This document shows positions 1-10,863 of a stretch of DNA of 44,934 nt, in pieces. Below the pieces are notes generated by a model, which had not been told where the DNA came from, made no database searches, and saw only the letters and a program-made list of their open reading frames with translations. Positions within the stretch are counted from its first letter, which is position 1; every line of letters begins with the position of its first letter. Source of the DNA: Ceratorhiza oryzae-sativae (taxonomy: Eukaryota; Basidiomycota; Agaricomycetes; Cantharellales; Ceratobasidiaceae); assembly GCA_030998015.1 (NCBI GenBank), contig JARWMV010000118.1:1-44934 (forward strand). The letters run 5' to 3'. Both the position numbers and the translations under genes were made by a program.

Positions 1-170
1 ATGGTCCAGGCTACCTCCCATAAAGATTCCCTCGTAGAAAATGACGACCGTTCGTCATTTTCAGCCGGCGGCTAAATATCGATATTATGCCGCGCACTAG
101 CAATCGCAAACGGTTGCGATTGCTCACGTTGGTTGGTGGGACAAGTCCCACCAGCAACTAACGCGCGCGG
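1..170 (-). repeat. R1, truncated by window start
   Basis: Mirror of 17574-17795; begins within its nested hairpin, so only 170 of 222 bp are visible. Confidence 0.9.
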
Positions 171-720
171 AGGCATATAGCAGTAAAATTTTATTAAAGT
201 AGTTAACACAAAAAATTTGAATTTAGCATAAGCATCTTTAACATATGCGTTAAATATAAATAACCAATTTTTAATTTTATTAACGAATTCAACTATATTT
301 GCTAAAATATTTTGCATTAGTTTGGACTATGTCTTTTTTCTCAATAGATTAATGAAAAGGCGTAAAGCATTGGAATTAATGCACTTTTCTGTCTATTTTA
401 CAAAATTTTCACGTATAGTCTCTGAGGCTTTGATTTTTGTCATTAAAGCCTGCTAGTCGAAAGTTAATATCACAAATAAGAAATTTTCTTGCTGTTTGTA
501 GACAACAAGGGATAATAATACCTCAGAATTTATAGCCTAACATGCCATTTCACCTACAATGGAATGGCCAGCTACCCAGAGGTTTTTGACAATTGACCCC
601 CCAAACAATGCAGCTACGCTGCATTGTTTGGGGGGCAATTGCCCCCCAACATGCTGTAAGGCATTGGGGGTCAATTGTTCTAGCATATAGTGAAATTTTA
701 ATTAAGCCAGGTTATTTTAG

Positions 721-826
721 ACCTAATAGACTAAAGATTAAAGTAGCAACAGGTGCTAAATAAAAAAGTACTTTATTTGCTTGTGCTGGTATAATTGTTT
801 CTTTAAGCACTAATTTAGCCGCATCT
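721..826 (-). pseudogene. nad1: Duplicate of nad1 exon 2 (left arm)
   Basis: Inverted copy of 16917-17022 with the same reading frame. It is followed on its own strand by the start of intron 2, including the group I core and the first part of the LAGLIDADG gene, and then by the window edge. Confidence 0.9.
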
Positions 827-1031
827 GCGACTTTTCTTGGGGAAAGGGGATTGATTTTAATGGTTTTTATATTGTGAATTGAGCATGACTGTAATAATAA
901 TATCCTTTGAATGGTTTTTTCGTATCTAGATTTCTGCCAAGTGTTCTTGCAGAAATGTGCGTTACCTTTGCAGCCATTCGGATACTTCGAAAAGGGCCCC
1001 CACTCACAAGTGTAAAATTAGTTGCATCATA

Positions 1032-1194
1032 CCCCCGCTTATCGGCTGAAATCTTAGGTGTAACCCAAGATTTCAGCCGATAAGCGGAGGGTCAACGACC
1101 CGTGGGTATGGTTATCGAGGCCGCGTTCGCGGCGAGCCGCGCGCACGCCAGGGCCGCCTTGGCTTAAGCCAAGGCGTTCGCAGGCGTGCACGGG
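1032..1194 (+). repeat. R2 double hairpin, target TCATA
   Basis: Mirror of 16549-16711. Confidence 0.85.
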
Positions 1195-1684
1195 TCATAT
1201 ACATAAATTTTAGTTCCAGCTTTTTCAGCTGCTCCCCAATGATTGCAATGCGCGCCACAAGACTTGTGGCGCTCATTGCATAAGGTAATGGCCCCCCCCC
1301 AATACGTTTGTGACGCATTGGGAGGCCATTGCCTTATTGGGGGTCACCTGCAATATCTAAAGCTCGGATTCCGGGACCTTTACCATAAAATGGATTATTT
1401 ATTCCCAGTTTTGAAATACTTTTTCGAACTCGAGTGGCTTCAGAATCTTTTCGACCCTGTAAGCTAGAACTAATCTTTGCTCGAGTTAATGCCGATAAAA
1501 TACCTGGAACTCGTGGATCCGATGATGCAATCATTAAAATTTAAGGAGCGGTTTGAAGTTAGATAAATACCAATTTTCTCGGTCATTTAGCTGTTCTCGG
1601 GTACAAGTTTCTACTACTGACCCCCAAACATGTGCAGCTACGCTGCATTGTTTGGTGGGCAGCAACCCCCCGATATTGTAATGC

Positions 1685-1856
1685 CCGCCGGCGTTAGAGG
1701 GAATCCTAAAGATTCCCTCGTAGAAAATGACGACCGTTCGTCATTTTCAGCCGGCGGCTAAATATCGATATTATGCCGCGCACTAGCAATCGCAAACGGT
1801 TGCGATTGCTCACGTTGGTTGGTGGGACAAGTCCCACCAGCAACTAACGCGCGCGG
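1685..1856 (-). repeat. R1, 172 bp
   Basis: Sits in the second hairpin of an R3 element; mirror of 15886-16057. Confidence 0.9.
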
Positions 1857-1949
1857 CAATGTCGGGGGTCTACAGTGATTGAAAATAAAGACCAACCAAA
1901 TACTTTAAGAAATATACCCAAGAAGTTGTTTTGTTTGGGTCCATTGTGG

Positions 1950-2222
1950 GCAGCCGCATAGCGCGCTGCTGGGCAGCCGCATAGCGCGCTGCTGGGCAGC
2001 CGCATAGCGCGCTGCTGGGCAGCCGCATAGCGCGCTGCTGGGCAGCCGCATAGCGCGCTGCTGGGCAGCCGCATAGCGCGCTGCTGGGCAGCCGCATAGC
2101 GCGCTGCTGGGCAGCCGCATAGCGCGCTGCTGGGCAGCCGCATAGCGCGCTGCTGGGCAGCCGCATAGCGCGCTGCTGGGCAGCCGCATAGCGCGCTGCT
2201 GGGCAGCCGCATAGCGCGCTGC
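1950..2222 (-). repeat. 23-bp tandem array of R7 hairpin, left arm
   Basis: About 12 units of the 23-bp repeat that contains GCAGCCGCATAGCGCGCTGC. Mirror of 15520-15792. Confidence 0.95.
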
Positions 2223-2350
2223 AAAAATGATATTTGAATCGGGCCCCTAAATCAACACTAGAACCATAGTAGCTAAATAACCGGAATGGTAGAAACGTGA
2301 TTTTGTAAATACCGCTAACTCCATTCCAGGCTTTTCGGAAAGAAAGAATA

Positions 2351-2561
2351 TTACCCGTGCACGCCTGCGAACGCCTTGGCTTGCCAAGGCGGCCCTGGCG
2401 TGCGCGCGGCTCGCCGCGAACGCGGCCTCGTTAACAATGCCCACGGGTCGTTGACCCTCCGCTTTATTACCCCTGCCAAGACGTGCGCTAAAGCGCAGTT
2501 CTCTAGGCAGGGCGGCTGAAATCTTGGGTTACACCTAAGATTTTAGCCGATAGAGCGGGGG
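2351..2561 (-). repeat. R2 double hairpin
   Basis: Mirror of 15181-15388. Confidence 0.85.
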
Positions 2562-2562
2562 C

Positions 2563-2784
2563 CCGCGCGCGTTAGTTGCTGGTGGGACTTGTCCCACCAA
2601 CCAACGTGAGCAATCGCAACCGTTTGCGATTGCTAGTGCGCGGCATAATATCGATATTTAGCCGCCGGCTGAAAATGACGAACGGTCGTCATTTTCTACG
2701 AGGGAATCTTTATGGGAGGTAGCCTGGACCATGAGACTCATGGTCAAGGCTACCTCATCTGAGGATTCCCTCTAACGCCGGCGG
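2563..2784 (+). repeat. R1 with nested hairpin, 222 bp
   Basis: Abuts an R2 copy (2351-2561); mirror of 14958-15179. Confidence 0.9.
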
Positions 2785-3566
2785 AGGTACATCTTGACAA
2801 TGATCAAGGGCTATATGTTTTTTAAATCGCTCAATCTTAGGCCAAGACATATATCGAATTATCTGGCGATATATAAATCCTGGTTCCTTACAAACAAGGA
2901 GATTGAAAGCAAGATAAGTATTTTCAATAGAATCTAAATGCACAATTGTGTAAATAATAAAATTTAATAATAAAATTAATGCGACTTTCCCTTAAGAAAT
3001 AGATCATATCAATAATATTAGTTATACCCAACTTACCGGGTTCTTTGTTATTTAAGCAGCTGGAAGCTAGATAACTTATTTCAGTAGTATTACAATACAC
3101 AAGGCACTAGATTTTAGGGATCACTTTAAAGTTCCCTCGCTAATCCGCCCCGCCAATCGGTTTTGACCAACCGCTTGCTCAATTTGTGAAATTAGTCCAT
3201 TTCAATTTTCCCTAACCCTATCCGTAGGGCGTGACATCCTAAAAATGTACGCTGGAGGGGAGGGGAAAAAATTTAATATAACTACAGCCCAATTTTGTGT
3301 AACATCATAACAGGCATAAGGTTTTTTAGTAAACTTTGCATTTTAGGTAAGCTTCGTTTGGGTATTTTGATTCTATAACTATCTCTTTCTTTGTAAACAT
3401 AACTCTCTAAATTCCAGTTGGCATTTAAAGTATTAGATAATAGAGTTACTTCTTCGTAACTAAATGAGTCAGTACAAAGAATAACCAATGACCCCCCAAA
3501 CTGATGCAGCTATGCTGCATTGTTTGGGGGGGTAATGGCTCGGAGGCCATTGAGTGTGTTTTTTGA

Positions 3567-3760
3567 CCCGTGCACGCCTGCGAACGCCCTGGCTTAAGCC
3601 AAGCAAGCTTGGCTCATATTGACCTTAAGGTCAATAATCAAGCCAAGGCGGCCCTGGCGTGCGCGCGGCTCGCCGCGAACGCGGCCTCGATAACCAAACC
3701 CCTCGGGTCAACAGCATGTATTTATATATAAATACAATGCTGGATGACCCTAAGCGGGGG
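3567..3760 (-). repeat. R2 double hairpin, target TCAAA
   Basis: Mirror of 13982-14175. Confidence 0.85.
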
Positions 3761-4014
3761 TTTGAAAAGATCCATCTTCAGCAATTAAGTGAGCCAAACC
3801 TCTAGGTGTTAGCAGATTTGCAATATTTAATGGTATTACTTTTTTACCCTCATGGTAAAATAGGTTATAAATAATTAAAACAAGGCAAGGAATAGGTAGT
3901 AAATACAATTCGAGTATAAACTTTACCGGTTCTGGTATCCGGTTGTCTATCATAGATTTTGGGGGTTGAACTACAATAGCTTTCAAATAATTCAAATAAA
4001 TAGAATAAATAGTC

Positions 4015-4186
4015 CCGCGCGCGTTAGTTGCTGGTGGGACTTGTCCCACCAACCAACGTGAGCAATCGCAACCGTTTGCGATTGCTAGTGCGCGGCATAA
4101 TATCGATATTTAGCCGCCGGCTGAAAATGACGAACGGTCGTCATTTTCTACGAGGGAATCTTTAGGATTCCCTCTAACGCCGGCGG
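4015..4186 (+). repeat. R1, 172 bp, flanked AGTC/GACT
   Basis: The four bases on each side are reverse complements and extend the terminal stem. In the LAGLIDADG gene; mirror of 13554-13725. Confidence 0.9.
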
Positions 4187-4504
4187 GACTTACTCCTTGT
4201 TCGAAATATAAAGTTACATTTCCCGTTTGATAACGGTCTCGACAGTGTAAATCACCCAAAAGGCAGCCAACTAGAATTTCTTTCAAATTTTCTGCCAGTT
4301 CAAAACTATTTCTTTCCGCTTGACTCAATCGCCGTTTTGGTTTTTGTGCAGAGTTTTCTTCGGGTTTTGTAGGCACTACAAAAGACAGCACTAACAATGG
4401 ACTACAATTAATGTCACCCAATCCTGCAATTACAGAGTAAAAAAAATTGTTGAGATGTTCACAAAAGTAAGCTGATTCAATTTCAAAAGAGCAAATATTT
4501 ATTA

Positions 4505-4667
4505 CCCGTGCACGCCTGCGAACGCCTTGGCTTGCCAAGGCGGCCCTGGCGTGCGCGCGGCTCGCCGCGAACGCGGCCTCGTTAACAATGCCCACGGGTC
4601 GTTGACCCTCCGCTTTAGCGGCTGAAATCTTGGGTTACACCTAAGATTTTAGCCGATAGAGCGGGGG
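4505..4667 (-). repeat. R2 double hairpin, target TAATG
   Basis: Mirror of 13073-13235. Confidence 0.85.
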
Positions 4668-5161
4668 CATTATATTAAGAACAATAAATAAAAAGGCGGC
4701 AGCGGCATTCCTCAAGAAATAGATCATATCATCATACTATAATATGCCAGGCTTGGTAACGCATTGGGAGGCCAGTAGACCCTGCCGGCGGCAAGAATTT
4801 ATTAAGGGAAACCCGACCGGAAACTAGGGTCCCCACCATACTTGAAAGTATGCAGAACGTGTGATCGTTGAAGGGAGTTGAACTCTTACTTGCTGATTGT
4901 GCCTAAAAACTTAATTGTCACTCTACTGACCCCCAAACATGTGCAGCTACGCTGCATTGTTTGAGGGGCAGTAGCCCCCCAATAATGCGCAATTATTGGG
5001 GGTCTACGAGTATAAATTTTTAATTGACGGTTCCCAGCATATAGTTCTGTTTTCAATTATCTCTGCCCCAAATGATTCTGTCTAAGGTAAGAGGGTATTC
5101 ACCATGGTGAATACCCTAGGGACGCACCGCGACGCATCCATGAGATAATGCCACTCGCTAG

Positions 5162-5325
5162 GCAAATGGTTGAGCTATACCATAGATACCAACAGTATCT
5201 GGACCTACTCTTCTTTGCATGGCCGCTAATACTTTTCTTTCTATTATGGTCATGAAAGCAACACCTAATAACATAGGTACAAGAACAATAAGGACGTTTA
5301 AAAAATTAAATCCTGTGGATGACAT
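5162..5325 (-). pseudogene. nad1: Duplicate of nad1 exon 1 (left arm)
   Basis: Inverted copy of 12415-12578, with the start codon complement at 5323-5325. Its reading frame is intact. It is flanked by the same leader and the same intron 1 as the right-arm copy, but exons 3 and 4 are absent from this side of the window. It can make full ND1 only if the left arm continues beyond base 1 or recombines with the right arm. Confidence 0.9.
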
Positions 5326-6875
5326 TGATTTGTAAAATTGTAAATATTTATAAGACTTACATTTTAAAGGTATATCATATTACAGAATCATGCTATATTT
5401 TTAATTCAGGCATCTACCTGAAAAACATGTTTTCCAGGATGCTGAACTTAGGATCCCGTGGGGCGCCACAAATAAATGATAGAATGACTTGATAATATAA
5501 TCACATCCTCTATGAATATTAAACTTATGTAGTTATTCTATTTTCTTATTTCTTAGGGAAATCCCCCGCGCCGGTAAGGACTTTCCATGTCGTGCATTGT
5601 ATTGCCACAAGCCCCGACAGGGGCAGCCAAAAACCATTTTGGGAGTACTGCAGCGGAGCTGCAGTATCTTTGTTTCACTAAATTTTCCTTAGGACTGGCG
5701 ATTGGATTTCCAACCCCCGATTTGCGCATCATGATGCGCAAATCGGACTCTTCCCGTCCTCGGTTGGGTTAGGCGTTCACTGATCGGTCATCGAAGATGT
5801 CCGGCAGAGACGCACCCAAACTGAAAGGGAAACTAATCCGTCGCGCTGGGACGCCCGAATGGATGTCCCTTGGGCCCGTAGGGCCCAAAACCACCCCCAA
5901 ACAATGCAGCGTAGCTGCACATGTTTGGGGGTGTTTTTGGAAATCACATTTCGGGCGTCCCCAGCGCGGCCGGCTCGAGGGTCTTAAAGAAACCGTCGCG
6001 GCCGGCTCGCCGAGAATCGATGATTTGCGAAGGCAAATCTACATCGATTCTCGAGGGTTAGTTTTTAGGTTAGGGTCGGGAATAATTCGCTAGCCCATGG
6101 GGAACTAGGTCGCCAGCTCTTTGGACACATACAAAAAGGTTTAGAAAGATTTTCGATACATAGCCTAATAACATAAGACGAAACCTAGGGCCTTTTCTTC
6201 AATTATTATAATTAGGGGAATACCTCTAATATATTGTTATACAAATAACAATACTAGTGGGACACCATAATTAGAAATTTATTTGTTTTGTGTACTATCG
6301 AAATCAAATGAACTAAACCCAACACGTGTTGGAGTATACCTGGGGCATGTCTTCCAGTTGGAGACTAGTAGGAAGCCCAGGGGTAACTGGGCGCCCCACC
6401 CAACAGGGCGAATGCCATAATTCGATTCCACAGTAGACCCCCAATGATTGCAATGGCCCTCCCAATACGTTGGCCCGTAGGGCGTGCCTTACAGGCTTGG
6501 TAACGCATTGGGAGGTCATTGCATTATTGGGGGGCTACTGCCCCCCAAACAATGCAGCGTAGCTGCACATGTTTGGGGGTCAGTAGTAATATTTTAAGAA
6601 AAGGGTAAGTAAGTGGAGTATGGTTGAAATGTTAAATTATGGGGTCCCTGTAGAAGTATATCTTCTAATGAGATTCTCCTAAACTAAAGCAGCTCCGATC
6701 GTCCATTTTATGGACTTCTTCATACGGAAGATTGAAGCTGCGTGATCTTAGGGGAGGGGTTTGTTGGAAATTCATTTTTTTTTTTGACTAAAAATGATTA
6801 ATATTGACTAATATTAATTAATATTAAGGAAGTCTGCCATAACTCCCAATCAAAGAAAGAAACAATACTCTAAAC

Positions 6876-7701
6876 ATTAAAGACCTATTTTATATCGCAT
6901 CATCGGTTTAGTGCGCCCCTGCCGGACATCTTCGATGACCGAGCAGGGAACGCGCGGAGGCATTATAGGTGATAACCATTTTGTAGTTCAGGTATGGACT
7001 TAGAAGAAATTCGTATTCTAAAATTACCATTGTTTTACTGATGGAACATTCCGTCGCGCTGGGGACGCCCGAATGGATGCCCGTAGGGCTTGGCCAAAAC
7101 CACCCCCAAACAATGCAGCGTAGCTGCACATGTTTGGGGGTGTTTTTGGAAATCACATTTCGGGCGTCCCCAGCGCGGCCGTCTCGCCGAGAATCGATGA
7201 TTTGCGAAGGCAAATCTACATCGATTCTCGAGGGTCAAATTAAATTTTTCAGTTAAAGTTTTAACCAAAAGATTTACCTCTTCTAATGTGAAAGATTCTG
7301 TACACAAATGTACACCGTTCCCATTCCAATAACCGTCATCGCAAATCCAATAACAAAGCCCCTCAAGTGTTAATAAATCACCTATGTTTGACCCTAACCT
7401 CTTCCCCTCCGCGCTCTTTGATCGCCCGCAGGGCGGCCTAAGCGCGGAGGAATTACTTTTTGACCCGTGCACGCCTGCGAACGCCCTGGCTTAAGCCAAG
7501 CAAGCTTGGCTCATATTGACCTTAAGGTCAATAATCAAGCCAAGGCGGCCCTGGCGTGCGCGCGGCTCGCCGCGAACGCGGCCTCGATAACCAAACCCCT
7601 CGGGTCAACAGCATGTATTTATATATAAATACAATGCTGGATGACCCTAAGCGGGGGTTTGATTTTCAACATAAAATAGATCTCGTAGTTCGTTATTCAA
7701 T
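6876..7701 (-). pseudogene. LAGLIDADG endonuclease remnant, left arm
   Basis: Inverted copy of 10038-10863 with the same insertions (R2 at 7464-7657). Confidence 0.75.
7464..7657 (-). repeat. R2 double hairpin, target TCAAA
   Basis: Mirror of 10082-10275. Confidence 0.85.
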
Positions 7702-8161
7702 ATTTAATTCTGATGAATTAGTATTGGCTATCCAGCCATACTAAATATTTTTCTAAAGATACGGCTTCGACAGCAATAGTGGGGTGTGGGTTGGCCCCTT
7801 AAGGGGCAAAACCCACGTTAAAAGATTGGAAAGAAAAATGATTGTTCTACACTAGAGCCGTAGGGCCTTCAATGTAAGGTTTTCCAGTGTAATTTGATTC
7901 CTCGACAATTAACCATCGATTTTGATATAATTTCCCAGGTTTAATCCATTTAGTTTTAACTGTACCAGGGTTTATTGTTTTTCCCATACCTATAGCTTGA
8001 CTTGCGCCTCCAATTGTGAAATAATGGTAGGCTTGGTCAGTTAGTAGGTCAATAACTACCACTGGAATTTATTACTAATAGCACCTAGGATATTTCTACA
8101 AAATAATAAAGATATAACTTTACCCTCAAATATGCCATTAGTGAATTTTTTATTAATATTA

Positions 8162-8324
8162 CCCGTGCACGCCTGCGAACGCCTTGGCTTGCCAAGGCGG
8201 CCCTGGCGTGCGCGCGGCTCGCCGCGAACGCGGCCTCGTTAACAATGCCCACGGGTCGTTGACCCTCCGCTTTAGCGGCTGAAATCTTGGGTTACACCTA
8301 AGATTTTAGCCGATAGAGCGGGGG
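8162..8324 (-). repeat. R2 double hairpin
   Basis: Mirror of 9414-9576. Confidence 0.85.
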
Positions 8325-8325
8325 C

Positions 8326-8497
8326 CCGCGCGCGTTAGTTGCTGGTGGGACTTGTCCCACCAACCAACGTGAGCAATCGCAACCGTTTGCGATTGCTAGT
8401 GCGCGGCATAATATCGATATTTAGCCGCCGGCTGAAAATGACGAACGGTCGTCATTTTCTACGAGGGAATCTTTAGGATTCCCTCTAACGCCGGCGG
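8326..8497 (+). repeat. R1, 172 bp
   Basis: Abuts an R2 copy; mirror of 9241-9412. Confidence 0.9.
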
Positions 8498-8752
8498 GAG
8501 TACTGCTCCTTTAGAAATATTCAAAAAACTTGCTGCTTTAATACTAGATGTAAATTCCCCTATTTTATTGAGATTTTCATCGTAAGCCCAAATTAGTCCT
8601 AATGGAATTTCATCATAATTGATTCCTTCTACTAATGGTAAATTTTCCTTAGAATAAGGGTGAACTTCTTTCATTGGTTTGGTAATATCAACAAATCGTA
8701 CGTATTCCCCTAAAACACTAGATTTATGGAAATTTATACAGTTAATATAACC

Positions 8753-8985
8753 CTCGAGCCGGCCGCGCTGGGGACGGTAAGCGGGTTAGTCTGTGACTAA
8801 CCCCTGCCGGACATCTGCGATGACCGAGTTTGGTTTTGGGCCCTAGTGCCCCCCAAACAATGCAGCGTAGCTGCACATGTTTGGGGGGCACTAGGGCCCA
8901 AAACCAAACTCGGTCATCGCAGATGTCCGGCAGGGGTTAGTCACAGACTAACCCGCTTACCGTCCCCAGCGCGGGCCGGCTCGAG
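8753..8985. repeat. Palindrome tip: R5-type hairpin with R3-type core
   Basis: The palindrome turns around in a GC-rich compound hairpin. The outer stem begins CTCGAGCCGGC, then a GGTTAGTC/GACTAACC stem, then GGGCCCTAGTG, then the CCCCCCAAACA...TGCAGC stem closed by the loop GTA at 8867-8869. The same building blocks occur elsewhere (for example 26660-26735), so the turning point is itself a member of the hairpin repeat families. Confidence 0.9.
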
Positions 8986-9240
8986 GGTTATATTAACTGT
9001 ATAAATTTCCATAAATCTAGTGTTTTAGGGGAATACGTACGATTTGTTGATATTACCAAACCAATGAAAGAAGTTCACCCTTATTCTAAGGAAAATTTAC
9101 CATTAGTAGAAGGAATCAATTATGATGAAATTCCATTAGGACTAATTTGGGCTTACGATGAAAATCTCAATAAAATAGGGGAATTTACATCTAGTATTAA
9201 AGCAGCAAGTTTTTTGAATATTTCTAAAGGAGCAGTACTC

Positions 9241-9412
9241 CCGCCGGCGTTAGAGGGAATCCTAAAGATTCCCTCGTAGAAAATGACGACCGTTCGTCAT
9301 TTTCAGCCGGCGGCTAAATATCGATATTATGCCGCGCACTAGCAATCGCAAACGGTTGCGATTGCTCACGTTGGTTGGTGGGACAAGTCCCACCAGCAAC
9401 TAACGCGCGCGG
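9241..9412 (-). repeat. R1, 172 bp
   Basis: In the NUMOD-type tail, directly followed by an R2 whose left target copy is missing. Confidence 0.9.
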
Positions 9413-9413
9413 G

Positions 9414-9576
9414 CCCCCGCTCTATCGGCTAAAATCTTAGGTGTAACCCAAGATTTCAGCCGCTAAAGCGGAGGGTCAACGACCCGTGGGCATTGTTAAC
9501 GAGGCCGCGTTCGCGGCGAGCCGCGCGCACGCCAGGGCCGCCTTGGCAAGCCAAGGCGTTCGCAGGCGTGCACGGG
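9414..9576 (+). repeat. R2 double hairpin, one target copy lost
   Basis: The internal copy GGGCATTG and the right flank TAAT match the TAATG class, but the left target is replaced by R1 (9241-9412). Confidence 0.85.
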
Positions 9577-10037
9577 TAATATTAATAAAAAATTCACTAA
9601 TGGCATATTTGAGGGTAAAGTTATATCTTTATTATTTTGTAGAAATATCCTAGGTGCTATTAGTAATAAAATTCCAGTGGTAGTTATTGACCTACTAACT
9701 GACCAAGCCTACCATTATTTCACAATTGGAGGCGCAAGTCAAGCTATAGGTATGGGAAAAACAATAAACCCTGGTACAGTTAAAACTAAATGGATTAAAC
9801 CTGGGAAATTATATCAAAATCGATGGTTAATTGTCGAGGAATCAAATTACACTGGAAAACCTTACATTGAAGGCCCTACGGCTCTAGTGTAGAACAATCA
9901 TTTTTCTTTCCAATCTTTTAACGTGGGTTTTGCCCCTTAAGGGGCCAACCCACACCCCACTATTGCTGTCGAAGCCGTATCTTTAGAAAAATATTTAGTA
10001 TGGCTGGATAGCCAATACTAATTCATCAGAATTAAAT

Positions 10038-10863
10038 ATTGAATAACGAACTACGAGATCTATTTTATGTTGAAAATCAAACCCCCGCTTAGGGTCATCC
10101 AGCATTGTATTTATATATAAATACATGCTGTTGACCCGAGGGGTTTGGTTATCGAGGCCGCGTTCGCGGCGAGCCGCGCGCACGCCAGGGCCGCCTTGGC
10201 TTGATTATTGACCTTAAGGTCAATATGAGCCAAGCTTGCTTGGCTTAAGCCAGGGCGTTCGCAGGCGTGCACGGGTCAAAAAGTAATTCCTCCGCGCTTA
10301 GGCCGCCCTGCGGGCGATCAAAGAGCGCGGAGGGGAAGAGGTTAGGGTCAAACATAGGTGATTTATTAACACTTGAGGGGCTTTGTTATTGGATTTGCGA
10401 TGACGGTTATTGGAATGGGAACGGTGTACATTTGTGTACAGAATCTTTCACATTAGAAGAGGTAAATCTTTTGGTTAAAACTTTAACTGAAAAATTTAAT
10501 TTGACCCTCGAGAATCGATGTAGATTTGCCTTCGCAAATCATCGATTCTCGGCGAGACGGCCGCGCTGGGGACGCCCGAAATGTGATTTCCAAAAACACC
10601 CCCAAACATGTGCAGCTACGCTGCATTGTTTGGGGGTGGTTTTGGCCAAGCCCTACGGGCATCCATTCGGGCGTCCCCAGCGCGACGGAATGTTCCATCA
10701 GTAAAAACAATGGTAATTTTAGAATACGAATTTCTTCTAAGTCCATACCTGAACTACAAAATGGTTATCACCTATAATGCCTCCGCGCGTTCCCTGCTCG
10801 GTCATCGAAGATGTCCGGCAGGGGCGCACTAAACCGATGATGCGATATAAAATAGGTCTTTAA
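10038..10863 (+). pseudogene. LAGLIDADG endonuclease remnant, right arm
   Basis: Only the second half is recognisable: NELRDLFYVENQKVIP, NIGDLLTLEGLCYWICDDG, VHLCTESFTLEEVNLLV, FRIRISSKSIPELQ and the family tail PMMRYKIGL-TAA. It is interrupted by R2 (10082-10275; TCAAA on both sides, removal gives ENQKVIP), a CCTCCGCGCTTAGG hairpin, R5 (about 10504-10690) and a GGACATC hairpin near the end. A frame shift lies near 10762. The first LAGLIDADG motif is missing. Confidence 0.75.
10082..10275 (+). repeat. R2 double hairpin, target TCAAA
   Basis: TCAAA at 10077-10081 and 10276-10280; internal GGTTTGG is the complement. Interrupts ENQ-KVIP of a LAGLIDADG gene. Confidence 0.9.

Larger units (their letters stand above)
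867..2950 (-). pseudogene. Left-arm copy of intron 1 GIY-YIG endonuclease
   Basis: Mirror of the right-arm gene with the same insertions. It lacks one T near 1540 (AATTTTAA where the right arm has AATATTTTAA), so the link between the EQLNDREN segment and the NUMOD3-like segment is frameshifted here but open in the right arm. Confidence 0.8.
3282..4500 (-). pseudogene. Left-arm copy of intron 1 LAGLIDADG endonuclease
   Basis: Mirror of 13241-14460 with the same three repeat insertions (R1 4015-4186, R2 3567-3760, R3 half about 3477-3539). Here the segment from the R1 junction to the R2 junction reads through without the TA insertion, so this arm preserves that part of the frame. Confidence 0.85.
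7847..8750 (-). pseudogene. NUMOD-type endonuclease tail, left arm
   Basis: Inverted copy of 8986-9892 with the same R1 (8326-8497) and R2 (8162-8324) insertions. Both copies lose their N-terminus at the palindrome tip. Confidence 0.6.
1..8866 (+). repeat. Left arm of giant inverted repeat
   Basis: This stretch is the reverse complement of 8870-17743. Paired positions sum to 17737 at the tip and drift to 17744 at the outer end, so only a few small indels separate the arms over about 8.87 kb. The arm opens at base 1 inside the nested hairpin of an R1 copy, so its true outer limit is not visible. It contains inverted copies of nad1 exons 1 and 2, the intron 1 endonucleases, a LAGLIDADG remnant and a NUMOD-type tail. 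Non-exon stretches here mirror the right arm and are described there. Confidence 0.95.
8986..9892 (+). pseudogene. C-terminal part of a NUMOD-type endonuclease, right arm
   Basis: Open reading from the palindrome tip through SSVLGEYVRFVDITKPMKEV, IKAASFLNISKGAV, then after R1+R2 (9241-9576) VVVIDLLTDQAYHYFTIG, ASQAIGMGKTINPGTV and WLIVEESNYTGKPYIEG to TAG at 9890-9892. The two repeated units (an IKAASFL helix and a SQAIGMG helix) resemble NUMOD1/IENR DNA-binding modules of intron endonucleases. The catalytic part is missing, because the sequence turns around at the palindrome tip just upstream. Confidence 0.6.

Noticed and set aside
1844..2224. Long open frames through the 23-bp array (repeats of [17 protein letters not shown])
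   Set aside because: All three frames on one strand are open only because the unit length is not a multiple of three and contains no stop; this is a repeat artefact, not a protein.
4110..4595. Fusion frame joining R2 text ([20 protein letters not shown]) to endonuclease sequence
   Set aside because: The N-terminal part is translated R2 hairpin and recurs in many places; only the endonuclease piece is real.
9995..10183. Antisense frame with [18 protein letters not shown], repeated at several places
   Set aside because: It is the reverse translation of the R2 first hairpin and flanking sense endonuclease text.
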